Positions 51,575 to 60,120 of a stretch of DNA of 64,000 nucleotides are shown piece by piece; positions within the stretch are counted from its first letter, which is position 1; every line of letters begins with the position of its first letter. The stretch is from M3007 sp046160345 (lineage in GTDB: Bacteria > Bacteroidota > Bacteroidia > Chitinophagales > Saprospiraceae). The DNA lies in assembly GCA_046160345.1 (NCBI GenBank), contig JBJXGO010000010.1, forward strand, positions 62,001 to 126,000, given 5' to 3'. Position numbers and translations under genes: made by a program. The notes below the pieces were generated by a model that saw only the letters and a list, made by a program, of their open reading frames with translations, was not told the DNA's origin and searched no databases.

Positions 51575-53116
51575 TCAACGCAGCTTACGCACCAAAAACC
51601 TACCGTTTTTAAGTCCATAGCGTTGATAAGCCAAGACGTAATTGTCTGCAGCCGTTTGCGCAGCCGCCTCGGTAGGGTAGAGTTCGCCCAGCCATACCAA
51701 CCAGCCAAAACGATCCTGGGCTATACAAGTTTGGGAGGCCCATCTACAAGGAATACCTCGTCCAGTCAGTTCATTTGCACGTTCAATTGCAGTTTGTTGA
51801 TCGTCAAATGAATTGTCTTGCACAAACCAGCCGCGTTTTGTTTGCAAAATGGTGCAAGGGTCCGAAGTAGCGGGTGTTTGGTTCTTAGGCGGCTTTGTGG
51901 ACTTGTTATCTGTGTCAGCGCTTAGCTCATCGTCGTTTGAAAGGTAAACTGTGTTTTCTTCGTCTTGAACTTTTTTGTTTTTAGAAATTGGATATTGTTT
52001 CGGAACACCCGTCGGCTCTCCATCGACTGGAATTAATTCCTCATTGCCCAAATAACCGTATTGGTCTTCAGGATTGACCCCATGAGGCCGCAGCTCCAAA
52101 CCCTCCAATTCCAGCACTTTTGAATCAGCATAGGTGTTGACCCGCCAAAACAACAACCCGGCTACCAAAAGGGCTAAAAATGCGACCCATTTTTGTACCC
52201 CCTGGGCGCTCATGAATCGAGTGTAAACCTCCGCACCTTGTCCAGCAGGCCTGCTCAATACGCGCCAGACACTTTTTTTGAACGGGTCAACCAAAAGGTA
52301 GTGAAAGGGACGGTAGATCTTGTTCCAGACAACTGTAAGTGCGTCCGGGGCTTTCGGCCGACGGGCTGCCATCTTTTCAACGTTTTGGCTGAAAGATTGA
52401 TACCACTCGGCGCGGGTGACCCATTGGGTTAATTTTCTGTCTTTGCCAAAAATACCCAAACGCGAGGGGTCAATTACCTTGCGAACCCCATTCTCCAGGG
52501 TCACAATGGCAAGACCGATTCCGTTGTAAACGCATTGATTGCGGAGTTCAAGCAAGAATGGGTCGCTTGGGGAAGGAAATACATCTTCAGCAATAGCAAC
52601 CCATTGTTCATCAGCAAAATATTGCTTAAATTGTTGAATAGCAAAGATATAACGGTATTTACGCCAACCCTTTACGAAGAAATACCAGGTAAAAAAAGCT
52701 ATGATCCCAGGCCCTAAAAACAGCCCCAGATTTCCGACAAAATCGAGTTCTACCAAATGATCGAAATCGGTCTCAAAAAAAACAACGTAAGCCAGGGTTG
52801 CGCATACGAGCCCAAATGCTGTACAGTCCCACAATAAATAATAGACATTCAGTTTGAATTTCACCTCCTCTTCTTTATCGCGAGAGGTGGCCTCATAGGT
52901 ACACACAAAAGGCGAGCCGTCTGATTTTCGGAAGGTTATTTTGCCATCAGCTACCCAGCCTTCTTTGCTTACGTTATCGAGTTCTTCGGATACCGAGTTT
53001 GGCATCGGTTCGTATCGGTTTCGATAGAATTCGCGCAAAAAAGGCATGAACCGGCGTTTCACCTCGTCTTCGGTGAGGCTGGTGGTGTGCGGGATAAAAG
53101 GTTGACTTTCTTGCAT
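51575..53116 (-). CDS. Predicted membrane protein with SPOR-like C-terminal region
   Basis: 513 residues from the ATG at 53116. Two hydrophobic segments near residues 95-150 (WDCTAFGLVCATLAYVVFF; GLFLGPGIIAFFTWYFF) and one near 325-345 (WVAFLALLVAGLLFW) place it in the membrane. The cytoplasmic middle section is a helical unknown domain. The C-terminal ~75 residues contain KRGWFVQDNSFDDQQTAIERANEL and RFGWLVWLGELYPTEAAAQTAADNY. That two-half beta-alpha arrangement with aromatic WxVQ/WLGxY motifs is similar to SPOR domains, which bind denuded peptidoglycan. The SPOR assignment is inference. Its neighbours are fabH upstream and TraB/GumN downstream. Confidence 0.65.
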   Translation of the reverse strand: MQESQPFIPHTTSLTEDEVKRRFMPFLREFYRNRYEPMPNSVSEELDNVSKEGWVADGKITFRKSDGSPFVCTYEATSRDKEEEVKFKLNVYYLLWDCTAFGLVCATLAYVVFFETDFDHLVELDFVGNLGLFLGPGIIAFFTWYFFVKGWRKYRYIFAIQQFKQYFADEQWVAIAEDVFPSPSDPFLLELRNQCVYNGIGLAIVTLENGVRKVIDPSRLGIFGKDRKLTQWVTRAEWYQSFSQNVEKMAARRPKAPDALTVVWNKIYRPFHYLLVDPFKKSVWRVLSRPAGQGAEVYTRFMSAQGVQKWVAFLALLVAGLLFWRVNTYADSKVLELEGLELRPHGVNPEDQYGYLGNEELIPVDGEPTGVPKQYPISKNKKVQDEENTVYLSNDDELSADTDNKSTKPPKNQTPATSDPCTILQTKRGWFVQDNSFDDQQTAIERANELTGRGIPCRWASQTCIAQDRFGWLVWLGELYPTEAAAQTAADNYVLAYQRYGLKNGRFLVRKLR

Positions 53117-53182
53117 TTGCAGGTTGGTGTTTGGAGCGTAAAAGTAGAAAACAGTACGCTTTGATTCCAAATATTAACCCAA

Positions 53183-54154
53183 TTACCAACTGAACACAAC
53201 CCCCGCATAAGCCAATCCTCCGCCAAAGCCCAAAAGCATGATTTTGTCGCCACGTTTTATCCGCCCCGATTTAATGCCGTTGTACAATGCGATGGGAATG
53301 CTGGCCGAAGAGGTGTTGCCATAGTCTACGATGCTTTCCAGGGTCTTTTCAATTGGGAAACCTGTTTCCTTACAAACCGCTTCAATGATACGAAGATTGG
53401 CACTGTGCGGTACAAACCAGTCTATATCGGAAAGACTCAGACCATTGGCAGCAGCCAGGATCGGCATCTGCTCGGACACCTTGTTCACGGCCCATTTAAA
53501 CACCTTTCGGCCGTTTTGAACGATACATCGATTCATGATAACAGGCTGATCATCAATAGTTTCAGCAAAACCTGAGATATACAGATCGGAACCACCTTCC
53601 CCGCTTGCGCCAGTGATGCCTGCGCCAACATTTCCTGTTTCATCGGCTTCGATAAGTACTGCGCCTGCACCATCGCCAAAAAGCATGCAGGAGGTCCGAT
53701 CTGTAAAATCGGTGACCTTTGAAAGCGTTTCAGCACCTATTACCAGTACTTTTTTATGAATACCGCCAGCGATCAAGCCCTTTGCCATAACTACCCCATA
53801 AGAAAATCCGGCGCAGGCCGCATAAATATCCAGGGCGCCGGCCTTTGAAAGGTTCAACCGATGCTGCACTCGGCAAGCCATGCTGGGCATTGGCTGGTCT
53901 GGCGAGGTCGTGGCAACTAAGATCATATCCACGTCTTCCAACGAAACTGCCGGGAATTGTACCGCCAGATCCTGCGCTGCACGGACGCACAAATCGCTGG
54001 TGAACTCAGTTGGCCCGGCATAATAACGAGTTTTAATGCCTGTGCGCGACACGATCCACTCATCAGTCGTGTCAATCAGGTTTTCGAAATAAGCATTGGT
54101 GATACGTTTTTCCGGGATTGCCATTCCAATGGCGCTTAAGCGGGCGTTAGCCAT
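53183..54154 (-). CDS. fabH: Beta-ketoacyl-ACP synthase III
   Basis: 323 residues from the ATG at 54154; a longer upstream frame is non-conserved. FabH starts fatty acid synthesis by condensing acetyl-CoA with malonyl-ACP. The catalytic triad is present: Cys114 in DIYAACAGFSYG, His250 in FVPHSANLRI and Asn280 in DYGNTSSASIPIAL. Other family segments are TDEWIVSRTGI near the N-terminus and LGFGGGLAYAGVVFSW at the end. An exact TAnnTTTG element lies at 54228-54235, about 75 bp upstream, and overlaps the divergent anmK promoter region. The gene is probably first in a unit with the membrane protein downstream. Confidence 0.95.
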   Translation of the reverse strand: MANARLSAIGMAIPEKRITNAYFENLIDTTDEWIVSRTGIKTRYYAGPTEFTSDLCVRAAQDLAVQFPAVSLEDVDMILVATTSPDQPMPSMACRVQHRLNLSKAGALDIYAACAGFSYGVVMAKGLIAGGIHKKVLVIGAETLSKVTDFTDRTSCMLFGDGAGAVLIEADETGNVGAGITGASGEGGSDLYISGFAETIDDQPVIMNRCIVQNGRKVFKWAVNKVSEQMPILAAANGLSLSDIDWFVPHSANLRIIEAVCKETGFPIEKTLESIVDYGNTSSASIPIALYNGIKSGRIKRGDKIMLLGFGGGLAYAGVVFSW

Positions 54155-54227
54155 AAAGGTTGAATATTGATGACGCTTCGCAAAGTGGTGATAAAACGCC
54201 GTCGATGAAAACAAATACTGGGCAGCG

Positions 54228-54235
54228 CAAAAGTA
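54228..54235 (-). promoter_or_regulatory. TAnnTTTG -7 element for fabH
   Basis: TACTTTTG on the minus strand is an exact consensus match. It lies 6 bp from the plus-strand element for anmK. Confidence 0.6.
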
Positions 54236-54241
54236 TAACCC

Positions 54242-54249
54242 TAATTTTG
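54242..54249 (+). promoter_or_regulatory. TAnnTTTG -7 element for anmK
   Basis: TAATTTTG is an exact match, about 88 bp before the anmK ATG, back to back with the fabH promoter. Confidence 0.55.
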
Positions 54250-54336
54250 CGAATCATACCTTTTTTTAACGAAAATGAAATTCAAAAGGAATAACAAGCG
54301 GCTTTATAACTGACCGTATGAAATTCGTCTGTCAAT

Positions 54337-55554
54337 ATGAAACACCATGTTTTTCAACTGAATGCAATTGCCCGAAAGCGGAACAGATTGGTTCTTGGCC
54401 TTATGTCGGGCACGTCTTTAGACGGACTGGACCTGGCACTTTGCTCCATTTCAGGTGCCGGAAAACGGACACGAGTGAGGGTTATACACTTTGAAACACT
54501 GCCTTATGAAGCAGAATTTAAAGCTGAGATCCGGCGGGTTTTTGCCCAAAAACAGATTGATTTTCAGCATCTTACATTGCTCAATGTTTTGGTAGCTGAG
54601 CATCACGCCAAATTGGTGAATGATTGCCTTGTAAAATGGGAGGTCAATTCAAGCGAAGTAGATCTACTTGCCTCCCACGGACAAACTGTTTTCCATGCGC
54701 CACGAGTGTATCACGGCATGCCAAATTACCCAAACGCCACCCTTCAAATCGGCGATGGCGACCATTTGGCTGTCCGAACGGGGATTATTACCGTGTCAGA
54801 TTTCAGGCAAAAACACATAGCTGCCGGCGGAGAAGGCGCCCCTTTGGCGCTTTACGGCGACTATTTTTTGTTTTCCAAAAAAGGCGAAGAACGCTTTTTG
54901 CTCAACCTGGGCGGCATTGCCAATTTCACCTATCTACCTGCGAACCAGGATATTTCGCGTGCATTTGCCACGGATACCGGCCCAGGCAATACGCTACTGG
55001 ATGCCTTTGCCCGCGAACTGTTTGGTGTGCCTTTTGATGAAAACGCCCGCCTTGCCTCCAATGGCCGTGTAGATGAGCGCCTGTTGGAAATTCTGAAAAC
55101 CGAGCCATTTTTTACCAGGCCGTTCCCAAAAACCATTGGCCCGGAATTGTTCTCATTGGAATGGGTCAGGTCCGCCATTGCTCAATTGCCCAAAGGAAAT
55201 CCGAACCCTTATGATGTAATGGCTACGCTGACCCGGCTGACGGCAGATACTGTTGCAGAAGCGATCGGTCGGGTCGAGTTGACAGCTCCAACGCAGGAGA
55301 ATCTGTCAACTCGACGTAGACTCTACTTGAGCGGTGGTGGGGCGCACAACCCCTTGATCATAAAACACTTAAAAGAAAAATTACCAGACTTCAAAGTTGC
55401 TCCAATGGAAAAACTGGGCATCGACGGCGATGCGAAAGAAGCGGTCTTATTCGCTGTTTTGGCCAATGAGACCGTGGCAGGAAGGGTAGGAAAGGGAGAG
55501 GTTTTGGGCGGAATTCCGATGGTGGGAATGGGGAAGGTGTCGTTTCCGGGGTAG
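54337..55554 (+). CDS. anmK: Anhydro-N-acetylmuramic acid kinase
   Basis: 405 residues. AnmK opens the 1,6-anhydro ring of anhydro-MurNAc and phosphorylates it during peptidoglycan recycling. The ATP-binding LVLGLMSGTSLDGLDLAL opens the catalytic domain at about residue 18. DLLASHGQTVFHAP, NLGGIANFTYLP, TDTGPGNTLLDAF and YLSGGGAHNPLI correspond to family motifs. The length is slightly above the ~370 usual, due to an N-terminal extension of about 15 residues. An internal short insert near EPTAPTQENLSTRRRL-type residues (about 300-315) looks variable. The stop lies inside the first copy of a 77-bp repeat (55552). Confidence 0.93.
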   Translation: MKHHVFQLNAIARKRNRLVLGLMSGTSLDGLDLALCSISGAGKRTRVRVIHFETLPYEAEFKAEIRRVFAQKQIDFQHLTLLNVLVAEHHAKLVNDCLVKWEVNSSEVDLLASHGQTVFHAPRVYHGMPNYPNATLQIGDGDHLAVRTGIITVSDFRQKHIAAGGEGAPLALYGDYFLFSKKGEERFLLNLGGIANFTYLPANQDISRAFATDTGPGNTLLDAFARELFGVPFDENARLASNGRVDERLLEILKTEPFFTRPFPKTIGPELFSLEWVRSAIAQLPKGNPNPYDVMATLTRLTADTVAEAIGRVELTAPTQENLSTRRRLYLSGGGAHNPLIIKHLKEKLPDFKVAPMEKLGIDGDAKEAVLFAVLANETVAGRVGKGEVLGGIPMVGMGKVSFPG

Positions 55555-55782
55555 GGGTATGAATCAGGATTTCCTTGATTTAATAAGGATGAGAAGGATT
55601 TTCGCCCATAATAAATCCTTGCTCTGGCTAGGGGTATGAACCAGGATTTCCTTGATTTAATAAGGATGAGAAGGATTTTCGCCCATCATAAATCCTTGCC
55701 CTGGCTAGGGGTATGAACCAGGATTTCCTAGATTTAATAAGGATGAGAAGGATTTTCGCCCATCACAAATCCTTGCCCTGGC
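55552..55782. repeat. Three 77-bp tandem repeats with internal hairpin
   Basis: Copies begin at 55552, 55629 and 55706 with an exact 77-bp period and only a few base differences. Each copy contains the inverted pair AAGGATTT / AAATCCTT, and from copy 2 on also CCAGG / CCTGG at its ends. A related inverted arm follows at 55809-55853 (AATCCTGG ... CAATCCTGATTC), complementary to the GAATCAGGATT of copy 1, so the whole block can form a long stem. The last copy overlaps no gene; the downstream convergent WD40 stop is at 55840. Confidence 0.9.
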
Positions 55783-55839
55783 CTTACAACAGAATCCATT
55801 TGTATGAAAGAATCCTGGAAAATCCTTTAAACATCCTGT

Positions 55840-57336
55840 TCAATCCTGATTCTTACCCCTCCACAAACCATCCGCCTTCCCTTCCAACTCCGCCGCCTTT
55901 TCCGTTTGCCCCTCCGATTTATACACCCCCGCCCAGCGGCGCAGCATTTTGGCGTAATCCATACGGATAAGCAGTTCGTCTTGAAGTGCCAGCGCAGCAG
56001 CGTAGAGCCGCTCGGCAGGGGCATAGATAGGCTCTACTTTAGAGAGGATATTGCTGCCCCCGGCTTGAGAGGCCGCGAGGTCAGCGAAGGCTTTGATTTG
56101 CCAGACCTCGCGGGTGGCGATGAGTTTTTGTTCGTTGCCTAGGTGCTGATCGAGCAGTTTTTCGAGACTGAAAGCGGTCAGATGTGCTGCTTCAAGACCC
56201 GCTAATCTGCGTCCCCGGCCCTTGGGAGAATCCCACCAGCCCTCTGGCGTTAAGACCCAAATTTTTGCGGTGTTGTCTCCAGCGCCTGTTGCGAGGCGTT
56301 TCCCATCGGGAGAAAAAGCGACGCTCCAGACCTTGGAAGAGTGCTCGCTGAGGGACATGGTTTCCTTTCCCGATTCTAGGTCCCAAATTTTTGCAGTGTT
56401 GTCGTCAGATCCTGTTGCGAGGCGTTTCCCATCGGGAGAAAAAGCAACGGTCCTAACGTTGGAAGTGTGCCCGCTGAGGGACATGGTTTCCTTGCCTGAT
56501 TCCAGGTCCCAAATTTTTGCGGTTTTGTCTCCAACGCCTGCTGTTGCGAGGCGTTTACCATCGGGAGAAAAAGCGACGCTCCAAACGTAGGAAGTGTGCC
56601 CGCTTAGGGTCATGGTTGCCTTGCCTGATTCCAGGTCCCAAATTTTTGCGGTTTTGTCTCCAGCGCCTGCGGTTGCGAGGCGTTTCCCATCGGGCGAAAA
56701 TGCGACGCTCACAACGGAGAAATAGTGCCCGTTGAGGGTCATGGTTGCCTTGCCTGATTCCATGTCCCAAATTTTTGCTATTTTGTCTCCAACGCCTGCT
56801 GTTGCGAGGCGTTTCCCATCGGGCGAAAATGCGACGCCTCCGATAGCGGAAGTGTGCCCGCTAAGGGTCATGACTTCGCCGGGAAGTGGTGGGCGGGCGG
56901 GGTCGGGATTGTCGTTGTAGTAGAGCGCTTCTACGAACGCTCTGGCCACATTGGGGTTGTCGGCCTGTACATATCGGTGTGTAAATTCGGCAAGGCGGAG
57001 GGCGGTGTTTCGGTCACCATTGTGCAAAGCGGTTGTGCTTTTGTAGGCAAGGTCGTTGGCGTAAGTGGTAAGGGCCTGGTTTTCAGCGTGGGTTTTTAAG
57101 TCATTTATGTTTTTGAAAACGACCAGTACAAGGCTATCCGCTTTAGCCGCCTTTTTAGGTGCGCAGGTTCTCCAAGCCAGGAGTTTATTTACTGCTGCTT
57201 CAAAATCGCCATTGGCAAGGGCAGAATCCGCTTTTTGGCGGATACAATCGCAATCTCTGGGCGGACAATAGGATGCCTGTGCTTCAATACTTTCCGCCCC
57301 TAAAAGCAAGTAAAGTAAAATTTGGAATGGTTTCAA
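55840..57336 (-). CDS. WD40-repeat protein with five near-identical blades
   Basis: 498 residues. It starts with TTG at 57336: a stop lies in frame shortly upstream and no ATG precedes the signal-like segment KPFQILLYLLLGAESIEAQ. The N-terminal ~150 residues are helical (GDFEAAVNKLLAWRTC, ALRLAEFTHRYVQADNP), like a TPR-type domain. Five WD40 blades of 43, 43, 43 and 42 residues spacing occupy about residues 159-365 (nucleotides 56239-56862). Each has VAFSPDGKRLAT and AKIWD, and the blades differ by only a few residues. A helical C-terminal domain follows. Five blades is below the usual seven of a closed propeller, which suggests recent duplication or loss. A scaffold role is likely; partners unknown. 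Confidence 0.82.
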   Translation of the reverse strand: MKPFQILLYLLLGAESIEAQASYCPPRDCDCIRQKADSALANGDFEAAVNKLLAWRTCAPKKAAKADSLVLVVFKNINDLKTHAENQALTTYANDLAYKSTTALHNGDRNTALRLAEFTHRYVQADNPNVARAFVEALYYNDNPDPARPPLPGEVMTLSGHTSAIGGVAFSPDGKRLATAGVGDKIAKIWDMESGKATMTLNGHYFSVVSVAFSPDGKRLATAGAGDKTAKIWDLESGKATMTLSGHTSYVWSVAFSPDGKRLATAGVGDKTAKIWDLESGKETMSLSGHTSNVRTVAFSPDGKRLATGSDDNTAKIWDLESGKETMSLSEHSSKVWSVAFSPDGKRLATGAGDNTAKIWVLTPEGWWDSPKGRGRRLAGLEAAHLTAFSLEKLLDQHLGNEQKLIATREVWQIKAFADLAASQAGGSNILSKVEPIYAPAERLYAAALALQDELLIRMDYAKMLRRWAGVYKSEGQTEKAAELEGKADGLWRGKNQD

Positions 57337-57614
57337 ATTGTTATTCTTTAATTAGTTTAAGGATATTGGCTTTCAGCCGGAGCGCTTGTTTGTTTTTCGG
57401 GTCTATTCTCAGGATTTCTGCGTTGCAGTTCCGACGTCAGTTGTTCGGACAACAGTGTTTGGGCAAAACTCACTTTCTGGCTCGCTCCAAGGTCGCGACT
57501 TCGGGACAAAGCACCAAAATGCACTCGTGGTTTTAGAGGGTGCGAATGAGATTAGGCCAGGAGACGAGCACCCAACTTTCCGAAAGTTCAAAACTTTCGG
57601 AAAGTTCCCCAATT
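57337..57614. other. Intergenic region with hairpins, no convincing gene
   Basis: The 278 bp between kdsB and the WD40 gene contain no gene I can support. Frames stay open in more than one phase for up to about 85 codons, but their products look like antisense noise and change composition at the hairpins. Notable structures are GGGTGC/GCACCC around 57539-57573, a GTCGCGAC palindrome near 57491-57498, and the AACTTTCCGAAAGTT inverted repeat at 57574-57606. Confidence 0.55.
57574..57606. terminator. Inverted repeat after kdsB
   Basis: The 15-bp arms 57574-57588 and 57592-57606 (AACTTTC.GAAAGTT type) are separated by three bases. The element lies 8 bp beyond the kdsB stop in transcript order. 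Each arm is itself nearly palindromic, so it could belong to an interspersed repeat family. Confidence 0.65.
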
Positions 57615-58337
57615 TTATAACCCCTCCAAATCCTCCGGCGTATCCACCCCAATCGTTTCCCATTCCGTAACGCCCACGGCAATGCGAAAACCGTGCTCCA
57701 GCCAGCGCAATTGCTCCAAAGATTCGGCTATTTCCAAAGGGGTGGGGGAGAGGTCGGCAATTTCCATAAGTGCCTCGCGTCGAAAGCCATAGAGTCCAAT
57801 ATGCTTGTAAAAATCTTGTTTTTCAAGCCAGTATTCCTGTGGCACACCACGCACAAAAGGAATGGGATGGCGACTGAAATAGATCGCTCCGATCTCTTTG
57901 GAGAAAACCACTTTCACCACGTTCGGGTTTGTCAAAAAATCGGCGCGGTCAATTTTTTTGGCCAGCGTGGCAATAGAGGCTTGCGGGTTTGTCAATAAGG
58001 TATCTGCCAGTAAATCAATCTGTTGGGGTTGGATAAAGGGTTCGTCGCCCTGCACGTTGAGTATGATTTGTGCATTGGGGAAATGCTGTGCCACCTCTGC
58101 ACAGCGATCCGTGCCACTGGGATGTTCGAGGCCGGTCATTATCGCTTCGCCGCCAAGATCACGGACATGATCAAGAATCCGCTCGTCATCCGTGGCCACC
58201 ACCACGCGATCAACCCGCTTCGATAGGTTAACTTGTTCTAAAACCCGTTGAATCATGCTTTTACCTGCAATATTGGCCAGAGATTTGCCGGGAAAACGTG
58301 TAGATGCCCAACGGGAAGGAATAACTGCTAGTACCAT
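57615..58337 (-). CDS. kdsB: 3-deoxy-manno-octulosonate cytidylyltransferase
   Basis: 240 residues. KdsB activates Kdo as CMP-Kdo for lipopolysaccharide inner-core synthesis. The nucleotide-binding VIPSRWASTRFPGKSLANIAGK opens the protein. VATDDERI, LEHPSGTDRCAEV, VQGDEPFIQP and the metal/substrate YKHIGLYGFRREAL are all conserved in the family. Its presence shows a Gram-negative outer membrane. It is divergent from the LysM gene and ends at an inverted repeat. Confidence 0.95.
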   Translation of the reverse strand: MVLAVIPSRWASTRFPGKSLANIAGKSMIQRVLEQVNLSKRVDRVVVATDDERILDHVRDLGGEAIMTGLEHPSGTDRCAEVAQHFPNAQIILNVQGDEPFIQPQQIDLLADTLLTNPQASIATLAKKIDRADFLTNPNVVKVVFSKEIGAIYFSRHPIPFVRGVPQEYWLEKQDFYKHIGLYGFRREALMEIADLSPTPLEIAESLEQLRWLEHGFRIAVGVTEWETIGVDTPEDLEGL

Positions 58338-58364
58338 TTTTTATAGAAGAGTGGTTTAGATGCG

Positions 58365-58372
58365 TATTTTTG
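58365..58372 (+). promoter_or_regulatory. TAnnTTTG -7 element for the LysM gene
   Basis: TATTTTTG is an exact match, 32 bp before the ATG at 58405. Confidence 0.6.
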
Positions 58373-58404
58373 CGTCAGATTTCCGGTTAACCATTTAAAT
58401 AGCT

Positions 58405-59250
58405 ATGAAAGAAACACCCCTTTTTGTACTGATCTTGTGCTTTTTGTCGGTTTCCCTGAATGCGCAGGACCTTCAGCCGACCCCCTTGCTCACTTCCCGC
58501 GACTCGATCTTGTTGACCGTGGAAGATGGCAAAAAGTACATTCATCACCCTATTAAGCCCAAGCAAACACTATTTTCCATTTCCCGTTATTACAACATTG
58601 GGCTGGAAGAACTCTTTGATCTAAACCCAAGTTTTCGGTATGACCCAACCCTGCACGTTGGCGACCGCGTAAAAATTCCGATTCCAAACAAGGCCATAAA
58701 GCGCTACAAAAGTAGCAGCTTCGTGGCTTCTGCCAACACCGGGATCTATTACGTTGTGCAGCAAGGGGATAACCTTTACCAAATATCGAAGCGTTATTTT
58801 GAAATGCCCGTGGATAGCATTGCCAAACGCAATCGCTTGAAAAACAACTCTATCAGACCCGGACAACGACTGTTAATGGGCTGGATGGGTACAGAAGGGA
58901 TCCATGCTGATTGGCGGCCCGCACAACCTGCTACTGAATCAGATGCTTTGAAGACCCAGTATAACAACGGCAAAAAAAACAAAAAAGAAATTGCTGGTCA
59001 AGGTGTTTGTTTTTGGCCGAAAGACAGCAAGGAAAAAGGCTCGCTGTACGCCCTGCATCACGAAGCTGCTGTTGGGAGCATTATATTGGTCAACAATCCC
59101 ATGGGAAACCGGACAGTATATGCCAAAGTAATTGGGAGAATTCCGGAAGGCTACGAGCGCAACATTGAAGTAGTGCTTTCTCCCGAAGCGGCTCGTAAAC
59201 TTGGCGCACGGGATCCCCGTTTTTTTGTCAAAACAAAATACTTTAAATAA
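58405..59250 (+). CDS. Exported LysM protein with RlpA-like double-psi beta-barrel
   Basis: 281 residues with a signal peptide ending LSVSLNAQ. Two LysM motifs follow: HHPIKPKQTLFSISRYYNIGLEELFDLNP (about 45-75) and YYVVQQGDNLYQISKRYFEM (about 113-150), each predicted to bind N-acetylglucosamine-containing chains. The C-terminal ~85 residues (ASLYALHHEAAVGSIILVNNPMGNRTVYAKVIGRIPEG pattern, seen from about residue 210) resemble the double-psi beta-barrel of RlpA. The expected catalytic Asp of lytic RlpA is not evident, so a binding role is as likely as glycan cleavage. The gene is followed by a lipoprotein gene 41 bp downstream. Confidence 0.82.
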   Translation: MKETPLFVLILCFLSVSLNAQDLQPTPLLTSRDSILLTVEDGKKYIHHPIKPKQTLFSISRYYNIGLEELFDLNPSFRYDPTLHVGDRVKIPIPNKAIKRYKSSSFVASANTGIYYVVQQGDNLYQISKRYFEMPVDSIAKRNRLKNNSIRPGQRLLMGWMGTEGIHADWRPAQPATESDALKTQYNNGKKNKKEIAGQGVCFWPKDSKEKGSLYALHHEAAVGSIILVNNPMGNRTVYAKVIGRIPEGYERNIEVVLSPEAARKLGARDPRFFVKTKYFK

Positions 59251-59291
59251 CAAACCGGGCAAAAGCCCATTCGAGTTCAAAATTCAGGTAC

Positions 59292-60113
59292 ATGAACAAA
59301 GCATTTCTTTTCACTAATCTATTGATTTTAACGCTGGTGGCTTGCAAACAAGACCCCAAAAATGCAAGCCAAGAAAACGCTCAAGCCGGAGAGCAGGCCA
59401 ATCCAACTGTGTTGGCAGGTCATTGGATCGCCATGGATTTTTGCGCATATGCCAACCAATATGGTTCGGTTCTTCAAGCGATGAACAACAGCCATCTTCC
59501 TTATGCTTACGCAATTACATTAAATCCAGCTAAACCTGACAGCGCACTTTGCTACAATGCCTTTGAATCGTGGACCCTGCCCATGCGCTATAAGGCCGAC
59601 ACACTGGAATTGATGGGAGCTCGCCCCGGAAAATCCGTTTTTCTGATATACAATTCTAAAGCAGATAAGGACATCACCATGATCGACCCAACAGGCGAAC
59701 GGGTCGCGTTGAGCAAATTCATAAAATCAAAGGCAGGTGCAGCTGATGGTTATACCGCTTTTTCTGCAGCATTAAATCACAATCTTTTTAATGGCGTTTT
59801 TACGCCTTTGGGCAAATCAGCCGGGAGTCCAGTAACTTTTACTCCGGGAGGATTTTTACAAGGAATGAAGGAATTTGACCGCTATAAAGTATGCACCGGC
59901 GGCGATTGCTTTTTGGCAGGTCAGGACATCGATGTAATCAGCTTTTACAATTCAAAGGACAAGGAAAAGTCCAACAAGTTTTTTGGTTACAAATACAACG
60001 GGCAAAATGACACCTTGACGATTTACAACCTCTTGAATAGCAATCCTCAGGAAAAAGGCGCTTACAAGGTGTCAGCACCAGCCTACAGGTTTTCGCGTAA
60101 AAAAGCGGGCTAA
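59292..60113 (+). CDS. Lipoprotein of unknown function
   Basis: 273 residues with a lipoprotein signal ending LTLVAC (Cys18), and a polar spacer after it. The body is a mixed beta protein (VLAGHWIAMDFCAYANQY, DTLELMGARPGKSVFLIYN, PVTFTPGGFLQGMKEFDRYKVC) with a Cys pair in VCTGGDC. I do not recognise a family. It lies 41 bp after the LysM gene on the same strand and probably shares its transcript. A long imperfect hairpin starts 8 bp after the stop. Confidence 0.75.
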   Translation: MNKAFLFTNLLILTLVACKQDPKNASQENAQAGEQANPTVLAGHWIAMDFCAYANQYGSVLQAMNNSHLPYAYAITLNPAKPDSALCYNAFESWTLPMRYKADTLELMGARPGKSVFLIYNSKADKDITMIDPTGERVALSKFIKSKAGAADGYTAFSAALNHNLFNGVFTPLGKSAGSPVTFTPGGFLQGMKEFDRYKVCTGGDCFLAGQDIDVISFYNSKDKEKSNKFFGYKYNGQNDTLTIYNLLNSNPQEKGAYKVSAPAYRFSRKKAG

Positions 60114-60120
60114 ACAAAAT

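Noticed and set aside
55552..55782. CRISPR array
   Set aside because: The units are 77 bp with nearly identical sequence throughout; there are no spacers, and no cas genes are nearby.
55713..55970. 85-residue frame on the plus strand over the repeat
   Set aside because: It starts inside the 77-bp repeat and runs antisense into the WD40 gene; the product is Pro-rich noise.
57386..57670. Plus-strand frame of 94 residues over the kdsB 3' end
   Set aside because: It overlaps kdsB antisense, changes composition at the hairpin, and has no recognisable domain.
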